Shown: positions 15,547-24,689, numbered from the stretch's first letter. The stretch: 64,000 nucleotides of DNA from Sphingobacteriales bacterium 46-32 (GCA_001898485.1 MKTY01000020.1:1571203-1635202), one strand, 5' to 3'. Translations and numbers: made by a program. The notes: generated by a model from the letters alone, not told the origin.

Positions 15547-18500
15547 ATGGCAGCAAAATACCGGGAATTTACAGGGCTCAATTTACCAGCTATAGAGGCC
15601 GGTGTACTGGCTAAATGGTCTGACTCTCAGGCCTTTGAAAAGAGCGTGACGCTTCGCGAAGGGGCTACTCCCTTTGTATTTTATGAAGGTCCGCCCAGCG
15701 CCAATGGTATGCCCGGTATTCACCACGTTATATCCCGCACACTGAAAGATCTGGTTTGCCGCTATAAAACCATGAAAGGTTTTCAGGTACGGCGTAAAGG
15801 CGGTTGGGATACACATGGCCTGCCTATAGAGCTTGGTGTGGAAAAAGAACTGGGTATCCGTAAAGAGGATATCGGCACCAAAATTTCTGTTGAAGAGTAT
15901 AACCAGAAATGCCGCGAGGCAGTATTGAGGTATAAGGATAAATGGGATGAGATTACACTCAAAATGGGTTACTGGGTTGACCTGAATGATCCTTATATCA
16001 CGTTTAAGAATGAATACATTGAAACACTCTGGTGGTTATTGAGTGAGTTGTATAAAAAAGGGTTGCTTTATGAAAGTGTAAGTATACAACCCTATTCACC
16101 CGCTGCTGGTACGGGCCTTAGCTCACATGAACTGAACCAGCCCGGCACATACAAAGATGTGAAGGATACGAGTGCCGTGGCTATGTTCAAGGCAATAAAA
16201 GATGAGCGTTCGCAATTTCTTTTTGAGGCTGTACAAAACCAGGAGCTCTTCTTTATGGCCTGGACCACTACACCCTGGACGCTTCCTTCCAACCTGGGTC
16301 TTACGGTGGGCGGTCAGATTGATTATGTGCTGGTAAAAACATTTAATCCCTATACCCATCTGCCCGTTAATGTAGTGCTGGCCGAAGCATTGCTGGGTAA
16401 ATATTTTAAAGAAGAAGGAAAGGACGGAGACTTTGAGAATTATAATGAAAAAGTAAAACTGCTGCCCTGGCAGGTGCTGGCGCGCTTCAAAGGCGCACAG
16501 CTCGAGGGTTGTCGTTATGAACAACTGCTTCCTTATGCGGCCAACTCGCTCGAAGAGATCCGTAAGATCACACCCGATGCAGATCCTTTCCGTGTACTCG
16601 TTGATAGTTTTGTAACTACTGAAGATGGTACAGGCATCGTGCATACAGCACCTGCATTTGGAGCCGATGACTACAAAGTGGGTAAGCGTTACAATATTGG
16701 TATCCTCACCATGGTTGACCGGCAGGGCAAATTTGTAGAGGGCATGGGAGAGTTCAGCAACCGGTATGTAAAGGACTATAAGGATGAGCCTGGTTACGTG
16801 GATGTGAACGTAGATATCAGTGTGAAACTGAAAAAAGAGAATCGCGCCTTTAAAGTAGAGAAATACGAACACAGCTATCCCCATTGCTGGCGTACAGATA
16901 AGCCGGTATTGTATTACCCGCTTGATGCATGGTTTATCCGCACTACTGCTATCAAAGACCGGATGGTGGAGTTGAATAAGACCATCAACTGGAAACCGCG
17001 CAGCACCGGCGAAGGGCGTTTCGGAAGCTGGCTTGAAAATATGGTGGACTGGAACCTGAGCCGCAGCCGTTACTGGGGCACACCGCTTCCTATCTGGAAG
17101 ACAGTCGATGCGGATGGGCAGTTTTTAAGTGAAGAAGAAGGTGGCGAAATGGTTTGTATCGGCTCTATTGCAGAATTGAATGAAGGTATACGTAAAGCCA
17201 GTGAAGTACTGGGTGGCGATGTAAACAAACATTACCTGCACGAAGGTATTTTGGATCTTCATAAACCTTATGTGGATGATATAGTACTGGTAAGTGCTTC
17301 AGGCAAACCAATGAAACGTGTTCCCGACCTGATTGATGTATGGTTTGATAGCGGTGCCATGCCGTATGCACAGCTGCATTTCCCCTTCGAGAACAAAGAA
17401 ACCTTCCGTCAGAATTTTCCTGCAGACTTTATTGCCGAAGGAGTGGACCAGACCCGTGGCTGGTTCTATACCCTGCATGCTATTGCCTGTCTACTGTTTG
17501 ATTCAGTAGCCTATAAAACAGTAGTGAGCAATGGGCTGGTACTGGATAAGAACGGCAATAAGATGAGTAAACGCCATGGCAACGTGGTCAATCCGTTTGA
17601 GACCATAGAAAAATATGGCGCAGACGCCACACGCTGGTATCTTATCACCAATGCATCGCCCTGGGATAATCTCAAATTTGATATAGAAGGAATCAAAGAA
17701 GTACAACGTAAATTCTTTGGCACCCTTTATAATACCTATCAGTTTTTTGCGCTTTATGCCAATGTGGATGGTTTTTCCTTCCGTGAAGCATATGTGCCAC
17801 TGGAGCAAAGGCCGGAAATAGACCGATGGATACTGTCATCACTCAATACACTCGTGAAGCGCGTAAATGAGTATATGGATGATTATGAGCCTACACAGGC
17901 TGGACGTTTGGTAGAGGATTTTGTAGATGAGCATCTCAGCAACTGGTATGTGCGTCTTTGCCGCCGACGTTTCTGGAAAGGAGAGTATGAACAGGATAAG
18001 ATATGTGCTTACCAGACGCTTTATGAATGTATAGAGACGGTGACCCGTCTGATAGCGCCCATATCACCATTCTTCAGCGATGCCCTGTTTCAGCAACTCA
18101 ATGAAGTGACAGGCCGGTTTACAGCGGAGTCTGTGCATCATGCAGATTTCCCGGTTGCCAATGAATCGGCTATTGATACAAGGCTGGAAGAGCGGATGCA
18201 GTTGGCACAGGACGCTTCCTCCCTGGTACTTTCGCTCCGGAAAAAAGTCAATATAAAAGTGCGGCAGCCTTTGCAGAAGGTATTGATACCGGTACTGGAT
18301 AAAAATATGCAGGAGCAGTTGCAACAGGTAGAGGAACTGATAAAGGCAGAGGTCAATGTAAAGGCGATCGAATACCTGGATGCCAACAATACCTTTATTC
18401 ATAAAAAGATCAAACCCAATTTTGTGGCATTGGGGAAAAAGCTTGGACCCAAAATGAAAGCGGTTTCCACAGCTTTGTCACAATTCACTCAGGATGACAT

Positions 18501-18924
18501 TGCCCGCTTCGAAAAAGAAGGTCAATATAGTTTGCTAATTGATGGCGAACACGTAATATTACAGATTACCGAAGTGGAACTGAGCAGTGAGGATATTCCG
18601 GGCTGGACGGTGGCGGCAAAAGGCCGGTTGACGGTAGCCCTGGATGTGACGGTAACACCCGAGCTGGAAGCAGAGGGCAATGCCCGGGAATTTGTAAACC
18701 GGATCCAGAAAATTCGCAAGGATAGTGGTTTTGAGCTGACAGACCGGATTGAGGTACAGGTAACAGCTGCTGATGGTATGAAAGATTCACTGGCAAGATT
18801 TAAAGACTATATTTGCGCCGAAATTCTGGCTGACAAGCTGGACATTGTGGCAGAAATAAAGGATGGCATTGATATTGAAGTGAATGATATTCAATTAAAA
18901 GCGATTGTTTCAAAAAAAGGCTAA
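15547..18924 (+). CDS. ileS: Isoleucyl-tRNA synthetase
   Basis: A 1125-residue class I synthetase that charges tRNA-Ile in the cytosol. The HIGH-type signature appears as GMPGIHH (about 54-60) and the second signature as KMSKRHGN (672-679). WTTTPWTLPSN marks the editing (CP1) domain and RYWGTPLPIW the catalytic core. The length (over 1000) and lack of a C-terminal zinc-binding cysteine cluster place it in the eukaryote-like type 2 group, which is usually tolerant of mupirocin. The start ATG is 31 bp after a TAnnTTTG element. Four bases separate its stop from the DksA-like gene, so the two are co-transcribed. Confidence 0.97.
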   Translation: MAAKYREFTGLNLPAIEAGVLAKWSDSQAFEKSVTLREGATPFVFYEGPPSANGMPGIHHVISRTLKDLVCRYKTMKGFQVRRKGGWDTHGLPIELGVEKELGIRKEDIGTKISVEEYNQKCREAVLRYKDKWDEITLKMGYWVDLNDPYITFKNEYIETLWWLLSELYKKGLLYESVSIQPYSPAAGTGLSSHELNQPGTYKDVKDTSAVAMFKAIKDERSQFLFEAVQNQELFFMAWTTTPWTLPSNLGLTVGGQIDYVLVKTFNPYTHLPVNVVLAEALLGKYFKEEGKDGDFENYNEKVKLLPWQVLARFKGAQLEGCRYEQLLPYAANSLEEIRKITPDADPFRVLVDSFVTTEDGTGIVHTAPAFGADDYKVGKRYNIGILTMVDRQGKFVEGMGEFSNRYVKDYKDEPGYVDVNVDISVKLKKENRAFKVEKYEHSYPHCWRTDKPVLYYPLDAWFIRTTAIKDRMVELNKTINWKPRSTGEGRFGSWLENMVDWNLSRSRYWGTPLPIWKTVDADGQFLSEEEGGEMVCIGSIAELNEGIRKASEVLGGDVNKHYLHEGILDLHKPYVDDIVLVSASGKPMKRVPDLIDVWFDSGAMPYAQLHFPFENKETFRQNFPADFIAEGVDQTRGWFYTLHAIACLLFDSVAYKTVVSNGLVLDKNGNKMSKRHGNVVNPFETIEKYGADATRWYLITNASPWDNLKFDIEGIKEVQRKFFGTLYNTYQFFALYANVDGFSFREAYVPLEQRPEIDRWILSSLNTLVKRVNEYMDDYEPTQAGRLVEDFVDEHLSNWYVRLCRRRFWKGEYEQDKICAYQTLYECIETVTRLIAPISPFFSDALFQQLNEVTGRFTAESVHHADFPVANESAIDTRLEERMQLAQDASSLVLSLRKKVNIKVRQPLQKVLIPVLDKNMQEQLQQVEELIKAEVNVKAIEYLDANNTFIHKKIKPNFVALGKKLGPKMKAVSTALSQFTQDDIARFEKEGQYSLLIDGEHVILQITEVELSSEDIPGWTVAAKGRLTVALDVTVTPELEAEGNAREFVNRIQKIRKDSGFELTDRIEVQVTAADGMKDSLARFKDYICAEILADKLDIVAEIKDGIDIEVNDIQLKAIVSKKG

Positions 18925-18928
18925 TTCT

Positions 18929-19795
18929 ATGGCTAATAAGAAACCTGCTCCCAAAAAGGCGGCGAAACCGGCCCCTAAAAAAGCAGCCCCTAAAAAAGCT
19001 GTTAAGCCGGCGGCCAAACCTGCAGCCAAAAAAGCAGCACCAAAAAACGCTGTTGCTCCTAAAAAAGCTGCGCCCAAAGCCAAGCCTGCACCCAAAGCAG
19101 CAGCGGTAAAGCCTGCCCCTAAAAAAGCAGTTGTTGTACCGGCGGCCCGCAAGCCTGAGCCAGCTAAACCAGCGCCCAAGGCTCCGGTGGCTAAACCGGT
19201 ACCTGCTCCGGCTCCGGCGCCTCAGCCAGTGGCCAAAAAATCAGCAGAGCCTGAAGCCAAATCACTGGTAAGCATCAAGCCTGCGCCCAAGCCCATAATT
19301 AAAAAAGAACCACCCAAACCGTCAAAAGTGGTCATTCCAAAGACGACCATTAAAACGGTGGTTAAATACGAACCCGAATTCACTAAATCAGTTTTGGACA
19401 CCCCCGTTAACGAACAAACCGGACCCACCATGAGATATTCAGATGCCGACCTGGCCGAGTTCAGAGAGATTATTAATAAGAAACTGGATGCCGCTAAAAA
19501 AGAGCTGGCTTATCTGCAGGGATTAATCACCCGGCGAGATGAAGGTGGCGATATGGACGAAGCGCGTTATATGACCATGGAAGATGGCAGCGTGAGTATG
19601 GAACGTGAGCAGCTGAGCCAGATGGCGAGCCGTCAGATCACGTTTATAGATCACCTCGAGAAAGCGATTATGCGTATCGAAAATAAAACCTATGGCGTTT
19701 GCCGCGTAACGGGCAAACTGATCGATAAAGCCCGCCTGCGCGCCGTACCTCATGCTACACTGAGCATTGAGGCGAAGCAGATGATGAATAAATAA
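18929..19795 (+). CDS. TraR/DksA-like protein with histone H1-like Lys/Ala/Pro tail
   Basis: A 288-residue protein. Residues 1 to about 130 are low-complexity Lys-Ala-Pro repeats (KKAAPKK, KPAPK), strongly basic and like bacterial H1-type tails. Residues about 165-288 match the DksA/TraR family: helical hairpin (FREIINKKLDAAKKELAYL), then IENKTYGVCRVTGKLI and LRAVPHATLSIEAK. Only one cysteine remains where canonical DksA has a four-Cys zinc site, as is common in Bacteroidota homologues. DksA proteins enter the RNA polymerase secondary channel; the tail could bind nucleic acid. It starts at 18929, 4 bp after ileS; an in-frame ATG at 18905 lies inside ileS. Regulation is through the ileS promoter. 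Confidence 0.85.
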   Translation: MANKKPAPKKAAKPAPKKAAPKKAVKPAAKPAAKKAAPKNAVAPKKAAPKAKPAPKAAAVKPAPKKAVVVPAARKPEPAKPAPKAPVAKPVPAPAPAPQPVAKKSAEPEAKSLVSIKPAPKPIIKKEPPKPSKVVIPKTTIKTVVKYEPEFTKSVLDTPVNEQTGPTMRYSDADLAEFREIINKKLDAAKKELAYLQGLITRRDEGGDMDEARYMTMEDGSVSMEREQLSQMASRQITFIDHLEKAIMRIENKTYGVCRVTGKLIDKARLRAVPHATLSIEAKQMMNK

Positions 19796-19799
19796 TGGC

Positions 19800-19868
19800 A
19801 ATGTGCTGATGTGTTAATGTGCTGGTGTGCCAATGATAATAATTAGCACATCAGCGCATCAGCACATT
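19800..19868. repeat. Long hairpin of GTGCTGATGTG-type repeats between convergent genes
   Basis: Two 16-bp units beginning AATGTGCTG lie at 19800-19815 and 19816-19831. The sequence 19845-19868 is complementary to 19800-19823 with three non-Watson-Crick positions, two of which are G-U. A T-rich run follows (TTTCTTTTT). It fills the 79-bp gap between the DksA-like gene and the convergent barrel gene. It probably terminates both and may be a dispersed intergenic repeat. Confidence 0.7.
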
Positions 19869-19874
19869 TTCTTT

Positions 19875-20612
19875 TTATTTCCTGCCGATAAACACCTGTA
19901 TTCCCATTGAAAGTGTAACGCCATGATTATTCATGCGTGTAGTTATCTCACTTTTAAGTGTTTCATCAATGGTGCCATCTATGCCCACATCACGGAAAGT
20001 ATCCGTTGTAAATTTTTGTTGTGTATGAGAAAAGACATAACCAATAGCCAGGTCTAACCCAACCTGCTCTCCCAATAACCGTGTAACACCGGCTGACACA
20101 CCAGCGTTGATAAATGAGCTACTGCCAGACTTCCCTTTGTATGTTTCACGATATGTGGATGTATAGGTAAATCCTTCAGTACGTGCATTGCCAAGACCAC
20201 CGTCTACTGCCACCTGCCCAAAAGGAATAAACCTCCCTGCCTGACCGAAATAATTACGTACAAATGCACCCAGCCCCCACTGCGTGACCCGGTCTTCTTT
20301 TTTACGGAATGTCACATTATTGCTTGCATCCAGATATTTGTCGTACCGGTAATTGCCACTCACCCGGCCGCCTATCACGGTACGGCCGGAGATAAACCAG
20401 CCAAGAGATGGGCTTAGATTAATACCTGCCGAATTGGTATTGGATGTATAACCGGTAGTAGGAGGTGGCGCGCTGTATTCGGTTTTACCGGAATTAAAAA
20501 AGATACTCCCAACTGTGATGCCCGGCATGAGTTGTCCTTTTTTAAATTGTGCATTGACAGCGGCGCCGGTAAGCAGTATAAAAGACAAAATTAGAAGGGT
20601 AAATCTTTGCAT
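19875..20612 (-). CDS. Outer membrane beta-barrel protein (porin-like)
   Basis: A 245-residue protein with a signal peptide (MQRFTLLILSFILLTG..., ending VNAQ). It has alternating strands with glycine/aromatic girdles (GITVGSIFFNSG, LGWFISGRTVIGGRVSG, GLGAFVRNYFG) and a final strand MGIQVFIGRK. It fits the small OmpA/PorT-like barrel superfamily of Bacteroidota, whose members have many roles. A TAnnTTTG element lies 22 bp upstream on the minus strand. It is not in an operon. No specific function can be given. Confidence 0.8.
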   Translation of the reverse strand: MQRFTLLILSFILLTGAAVNAQFKKGQLMPGITVGSIFFNSGKTEYSAPPPTTGYTSNTNSAGINLSPSLGWFISGRTVIGGRVSGNYRYDKYLDASNNVTFRKKEDRVTQWGLGAFVRNYFGQAGRFIPFGQVAVDGGLGNARTEGFTYTSTYRETYKGKSGSSSFINAGVSAGVTRLLGEQVGLDLAIGYVFSHTQQKFTTDTFRDVGIDGTIDETLKSEITTRMNNHGVTLSMGIQVFIGRK

Positions 20613-20633
20613 GCTATAAAATTAAGTACCGGA

Positions 20634-20641
20634 CAAATGTA
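20634..20641 (-). promoter_or_regulatory. -7 promoter element of the barrel gene
   Basis: On the minus strand the bases read TACATTTG, matching TAnnTTTG, 21 bp before the ATG. Confidence 0.55.
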
Positions 20642-20734
20642 ACAGATAGCTGCAGGTTTTTACCGGCCGGCGGGGTGAAATTATTTTGGAAGAAGTCCCG
20701 AAAGCTGTATTTTCCGGTAACTTTAAGCACTTTT

Positions 20735-20752
20735 GGAAAAGTGAACTTTTCC
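20735..20752. other. Inverted repeat GGAAAAG/CTTTTCC
   Basis: GGAAAAG (20735-20741) and CTTTTCC (20746-20752) surround TGAA, 45 bp before the collagen-like lipoprotein gene and after a TAACTTTA -7-like string at 20718. It could be an operator or leader hairpin. Confidence 0.3.
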
Positions 20753-20797
20753 GTTTACTTTTAAAAAAGAAACTATTTAACTGCCAAAACAAACGTT

Positions 20798-21448
20798 ATG
20801 AGAAAGTTCAACTCTCTTTCCTTACTCTTACTAGCACTTACGTTTATAGCAGCCAGTTGTACAAAAGAAGGTCCGGAAGGTCCTGTAGGTGCAACCGGTG
20901 CACAAGGTCCTCCCGGTGCCACCGGAGCCCCTGGTACCCCTGGTACACCTGGTGCAGGCATTACTACTTATTCTACCTGGGTTACTACTGTAGACGCAGA
21001 TTGGGTTCTTGGATATGTGGCGCCTAACAACTATAATGTTGAGAGAATCTATAACAGGACTGCTCCTGGTGTTACCGCATCTATACTCGATCAGGGGGTT
21101 GTACTCTGCTATGGAAAGAATTTCACAATTGGCAGCTCCGATCGCCTAAATAATGCCGTTTTATTGCCTTATCTCGAGAATTTTAACGGGCAGCATTACG
21201 GAGCAATTCTTACGCCCGGTAAAATCGTTTTTACCTATGACCCTATCTCTGGTAACGAACGCCCTGTTTCACAACTGGCAGGAATTGCTTATCGCTATGT
21301 TATTATCGCCGGCAGCGTAGCCGGAGGTCGTGGTGTGAATGGAGAAACAACCTATGGAGGATTTACTGCAGAAGAGTTGAAAGCTATGCCGTATGACGAA
21401 GTAGCACGCCGTTTCAACATTCCCGAAAACGGAACTAACATCCAGTAA
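20798..21448 (+). CDS. Collagen-like repeat lipoprotein
   Basis: A 216-residue lipoprotein (LTFIAASC, then TKEG). Directly after the acylated Cys comes about ten Gly-X-Y triplets (GPEGPVGATGAQGPPG and on to GAG, about residues 24-54), then a globular beta-rich domain of about 160 residues. Collagen-like stalks of this kind occur at the N-terminus of Bacteroidota lipoproteins and probably hold the head domain away from the membrane as a trimer. The head domain (TYSTWVTTVDADW..., LPYLENFNGQHYG) is not one I can name. A terminator follows, and the gene stands alone. Confidence 0.8.
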   Translation: MRKFNSLSLLLLALTFIAASCTKEGPEGPVGATGAQGPPGATGAPGTPGTPGAGITTYSTWVTTVDADWVLGYVAPNNYNVERIYNRTAPGVTASILDQGVVLCYGKNFTIGSSDRLNNAVLLPYLENFNGQHYGAILTPGKIVFTYDPISGNERPVSQLAGIAYRYVIIAGSVAGGRGVNGETTYGGFTAEELKAMPYDEVARRFNIPENGTNIQ

Positions 21449-21473
21449 GACAATTTATCTTATCTGATATATT

Positions 21474-21502
21474 CCGGCCTGCTATGCAGGCCGGTTTTTT
21501 TT
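21474..21502 (+). terminator. Rho-independent terminator after the collagen-like gene
   Basis: CCGGCCTGC (21474-21482) and GCAGGCCGG (21486-21494) form a perfect 9-bp stem with a TAT loop and eight T. Confidence 0.92.
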
Positions 21503-21621
21503 ACCCCGGTTTCACCTGATCAGATAATTATTTGATGTAGGTTTGCCGATCAGGAATGGCAATGAGCCGATTGCACGCCATTGTTTTTTTTAGAAAATAA
21601 GTCCCGGTAATACCAACCAGC

Positions 21622-22107
21622 ATGACAATACATTTTGAATATGAGAAAGGACAGGTAATGCAGGCATTGCGCTATCACTTCATCAGCAAACCGGAGATCA
21701 GAACAATGATCATTCTTGTAAATGTATTTGCACTTTTATCTATTGTATTGTATGCACTGGGCAAGATCACCGCTTATGCATTCCTGGTAGGGTCTCTGTT
21801 GTGGATCGTATTAATGATCAGCTTCTGGTTTATTTTACCTTCACTGGTATACAGGCGTGCTGAAACATTCAAACACGCATTCAGTATGAATTTTGGAGAT
21901 GAGAACTTTTCCCTGATCCATGAAAATGGCCGCCGGTCCTGGCCATGGACTGCGTTAAGTTTTTTTATGGAGAGCCCGCATTTTTTTCATTTATACTACG
22001 ATAGCCGTTCATTCCTGCTGGTACCCAAAACCGGCTTCACCGATCTTACCTCTCTGCAGGAGTTGCGTGACTTGTTGAAATCAAAAGTGAAAAGAAAGGG
22101 AAAGTGA
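21622..22107 (+). CDS. YcxB-like membrane protein
   Basis: A 161-residue protein with two adjacent transmembrane helices (about 30-50 and 55-75), then a C-terminal soluble domain (VYRRAETFKHAFSMNFGDENFSL, SWPWTALSFFMESPHFFHLYY, LLVPKTGF). This topology and the W..L.....E....F.L pattern match the YcxB-like C-terminal domain family. The function is unknown; members are small inner-membrane proteins. It is converging with the acetyltransferase gene 12 bp downstream. Confidence 0.75.
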   Translation: MTIHFEYEKGQVMQALRYHFISKPEIRTMIILVNVFALLSIVLYALGKITAYAFLVGSLLWIVLMISFWFILPSLVYRRAETFKHAFSMNFGDENFSLIHENGRRSWPWTALSFFMESPHFFHLYYDSRSFLLVPKTGFTDLTSLQELRDLLKSKVKRKGK

Positions 22108-22119
22108 GCTGATAATTAA

Positions 22120-22548
22120 CTAGAGTTGCTTTTCCATCAAAAAGTGAGGAATAGTGACTTCCATAAACTGGTCACCACTTACACGGTATCCAACCTTTTC
22201 ATAAAAACCCACTGCATTTGCCCGTGCATGCATACAGATTTTTTTGAACCCTCTGTCCCGGGCAATATTTTCAGCAAAATTCATGAGTGCGCGGCCAATA
22301 CCCTTACCCTGCAGATCATTCAAAACTGCCATTTGACGCAGGCGCGCCAGGCCGGGTTTTTCCTCTATCAGCATACAGCAACCCAGCATACGCTCATCCT
22401 CAAAGGCAGCGATGAGCAGGTTATCACGTTCAGACTCCAGTTCTTCGGGGGTAAAACCAAGACCCAGCGGCTTACGCAGGATATCATCCCGTAACTTGAC
22501 CATCTGCCGGTATTCGACAGTACCGTGATCTATGATTTTCAGTGCCAT
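22120..22548 (-). CDS. GNAT family N-acetyltransferase
   Basis: A 142-residue cytosolic enzyme of the Gcn5-related acetyltransferase fold. The acetyl-CoA pyrophosphate-binding motif appears as LQGKGIGRALMNFAE (about 78-92). The beta4 strand is ARLRQMAVL and the C-terminal part KICMHARANAVGFYEKVGY is typical. Acceptor substrate is unknown. The distal part resembles ElaA/YjcF-type small acetyltransferases. No operon partner is evident. Confidence 0.88.
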   Translation of the reverse strand: MALKIIDHGTVEYRQMVKLRDDILRKPLGLGFTPEELESERDNLLIAAFEDERMLGCCMLIEEKPGLARLRQMAVLNDLQGKGIGRALMNFAENIARDRGFKKICMHARANAVGFYEKVGYRVSGDQFMEVTIPHFLMEKQL

Positions 22549-22888
22549 CTGGAGTATGTGTGTCGGTTGAAGGAGGTCAAATTACAAATAACTTACTATA
22601 CAGCCAACAGTTGCGGCAGGAGACTGTTGTATTATATTCCTGGACAAAACAACAGCGAAACCGGACGCGGCAACCGGGCAACAGGGAGATAAAATGAAAG
22701 GCAGCAAAATGGGGGATGAAAATTACCGGCAATGCCTGTAATGAGGCATCCGACCTCAATGAAGGCCTTAATTGCTCCTTATCAATTCGTTTACAGTATT
22801 TTGAATCAAAATTGGAAAAAATGCGCTTTGCGCTGTTGGTTTACCCAAAAAGTATATTTTTGCAGCCTATAAACTAAACTTATACGAC
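22549..22888. other. 340-bp intergenic region between divergent GNAT and acpP genes
   Basis: No coding region or stable RNA gene is visible. The right end carries the acpP promoter (TATTTTTG at 22855-22862). The left part should contain the promoter for the minus-strand acetyltransferase gene, but I see no clear TAnnTTTG there. The middle has a short hairpin (GATGCC-like arms near 22732-22752) without obvious meaning. Confidence 0.5.
22855..22862 (+). promoter_or_regulatory. -7 promoter element of acpP
   Basis: TATTTTTG matches TAnnTTTG, 26 bp before the ATG. A TTGG at 22836-22839 is a possible -33. Confidence 0.6.
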
Positions 22889-23125
22889 ATGTCAGACATT
22901 GCATCAAGAGTTAAAAAGATCATCGTTGACAAACTGGGTGTTGACGAAGCAGAAGTAACCAATGAGGCTTCCTTCACCAATGATCTGGGTGCCGATTCTT
23001 TGGACACGGTAGAACTGATCATGGAATTTGAAAAAGAATTCAACATCTCCATTCCCGATGAGCAAGCTGAGACCATCACCACTGTAGGTCAGGCTGTTGC
23101 TTACCTGGAAGAGCATGCTAAATAA
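22889..23125 (+). CDS. acpP: Acyl carrier protein
   Basis: A 78-residue acidic four-helix protein that carries growing acyl chains on a 4'-phosphopantetheine arm. The attachment serine is Ser37 in [10 protein letters not shown], the family motif. It is the usual length. It stands directly upstream of fabF, the standard arrangement, although a terminator-like hairpin lies in the 173-bp gap. Confidence 0.97.
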   Translation: MSDIASRVKKIIVDKLGVDEAEVTNEASFTNDLGADSLDTVELIMEFEKEFNISIPDEQAETITTVGQAVAYLEEHAK

Positions 23126-23188
23126 TGCAATATCAATGTGTCCCGGACAATCCGGGGCGCATTTCCATGGAATGGAAATATAGAACTC

Positions 23189-23229
23189 CGCCTTCAGCCT
23201 GTTACCTTGTACAGCGAAGGCGTTTTTTT
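23189..23229 (+). terminator. Hairpin with T run between acpP and fabF
   Basis: CGCCTTC (23189-23195) pairs with GAAGGCG (23216-23222), followed by seven T. It probably terminates part of the acpP transcripts so that the carrier protein is made in excess over FabF. Confidence 0.7.
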
Positions 23230-23298
23230 ACTTGCTGGTCCTGAGCACAGATCGCTTTTGACCGGGTAGACTATCGACTAACTTAAGACACAGGCTAT

Positions 23299-24552
23299 AT
23301 GGAACTGAAAAGGGTAGTAGTAACGGGCATGGGTGCACTTACCCCATTGGGCAATTCAATCGATGAATATTGGAATGGATTGATCAATGGTGTATCGGGT
23401 GCCGACATGATCACTTTATTTGATGCCAGTAAGTTCCGCACCAAATTTGCCTGCGAAGTAAAAAACTTTGATCCTGTACAGTATTTCGACAGGAAAGAAG
23501 CCCGGAAGATGGACCGGTTTACCCAGTTCGCACTCGTGGCCAGTGATCAGGCAATGGCCGATGCCGGTCTTAACAAGGAAAATATCAATCCCGATCGGGT
23601 AGGGGTGGTTTTCGGTAGCGGTATTGGTGGACTGATCACCTTTCAGCAGGAAGTAACGGAGTTTGCCAAAGGAGACGGTACACCCCGTTTTAATCCTTTC
23701 TTCATTCCCAAAATGATCCTCGACATTGCAGCCGGCCAGGTGAGTATGCGCCATAACCTGCGTGGCCCCAACTACGCAGTGGTTAGTGCCTGTGCCAGCA
23801 GCACCAATGCTATCATCGATGCACTTACCCTGCTGCGACTGGGCAAAGCCGATATCATTGTAACAGGTGGCAGCGAAGCCGTGATCAGTGAAGCTGGTGT
23901 AGGCGGCTTTAATGCCATGAAGGCAATGAGCGAACGCAACGATGATCCCAAAACAGCCAGCCGCCCTTATGATAAGGATCGCGATGGTTTTGTAATGGGT
24001 GAAGCGGCAGGCGTACTTGTTCTGGAAGAACTGGAACATGCCCTGGCACGCGGAGCTAAAATCTATTGCGAAGTGGTAGGTGGCGGCGCCACTGCAGATG
24101 CCCACCATATCACTGCGCCGCATCCCGAAGGACTGGGAGCCAAAAACGTTATGCTCTGCGCATTGCAGGACGCCGGTATGCAGCCATCCGATATTGATTA
24201 TATCAATACCCATGGTACATCTACCCCACTCGGTGATGTAGCAGAAGTAAAAGCTATAGTGGATGTATTTGGTGAGCACGCCTATAATCTCAACATCAGC
24301 GCAACCAAAAGTATGACCGGGCATTGCCTGGGTGCTGCCGGTGTGATCGAAGCAATTGCCTGTATCAAAGCAGTGATACATGATCTTGTACCTCCTACTA
24401 TCAATCATTTCACCGACGATCCGGATCTTGATTCCCGGCTCAATTTTACGTTCAATAAGGCACAACAGCGTACAGTCAATGCAGCCCTTAGCAATACTTT
24501 CGGATTTGGCGGGCATAATGCCTGTGTGATTGTAAAAAAGTTTAAAGCCTGA
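23299..24552 (+). CDS. fabF: Beta-ketoacyl-ACP synthase II
   Basis: A 417-residue condensing enzyme that elongates acyl-ACP with malonyl-ACP in type II fatty acid synthesis. The catalytic triad is visible: Cys165 in SACASSTNA, His305 in NTHGTSTPLGD and His342 in SMTGHCLGAAG. It ends in FGFGGHNACVIVKK, the conserved C-terminal loop. Full length and intact. It lies between acpP and rnc, the classic cluster order. Confidence 0.97.
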   Translation: MELKRVVVTGMGALTPLGNSIDEYWNGLINGVSGADMITLFDASKFRTKFACEVKNFDPVQYFDRKEARKMDRFTQFALVASDQAMADAGLNKENINPDRVGVVFGSGIGGLITFQQEVTEFAKGDGTPRFNPFFIPKMILDIAAGQVSMRHNLRGPNYAVVSACASSTNAIIDALTLLRLGKADIIVTGGSEAVISEAGVGGFNAMKAMSERNDDPKTASRPYDKDRDGFVMGEAAGVLVLEELEHALARGAKIYCEVVGGGATADAHHITAPHPEGLGAKNVMLCALQDAGMQPSDIDYINTHGTSTPLGDVAEVKAIVDVFGEHAYNLNISATKSMTGHCLGAAGVIEAIACIKAVIHDLVPPTINHFTDDPDLDSRLNFTFNKAQQRTVNAALSNTFGFGGHNACVIVKKFKA

Positions 24553-24689
24553 TAATCTTCCGGCCTAAGCTGATCATTGCTGCGAAAACCGGTATATAAT
24601 CCGGCAGATAAACGAATGCCGTTATTTTAAACGTTACCCTGTAAAACGATTTAAATAAATATTGGAATTTTTTTCGTAGCTTGATTATT

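Noticed and set aside
18929-19330. Low-complexity Lys/Ala/Pro region as a possible frameshift or assembly artefact
   Set aside because: The frame stays open in one register, codons vary within the repeats, and it runs directly into a good DksA-like domain.
23416-24516. A 366-codon open frame opposite fabF on the minus strand
   Set aside because: It is an antisense shadow of fabF with no family resemblance, no signal and no start context; fabF is intact with all catalytic residues.
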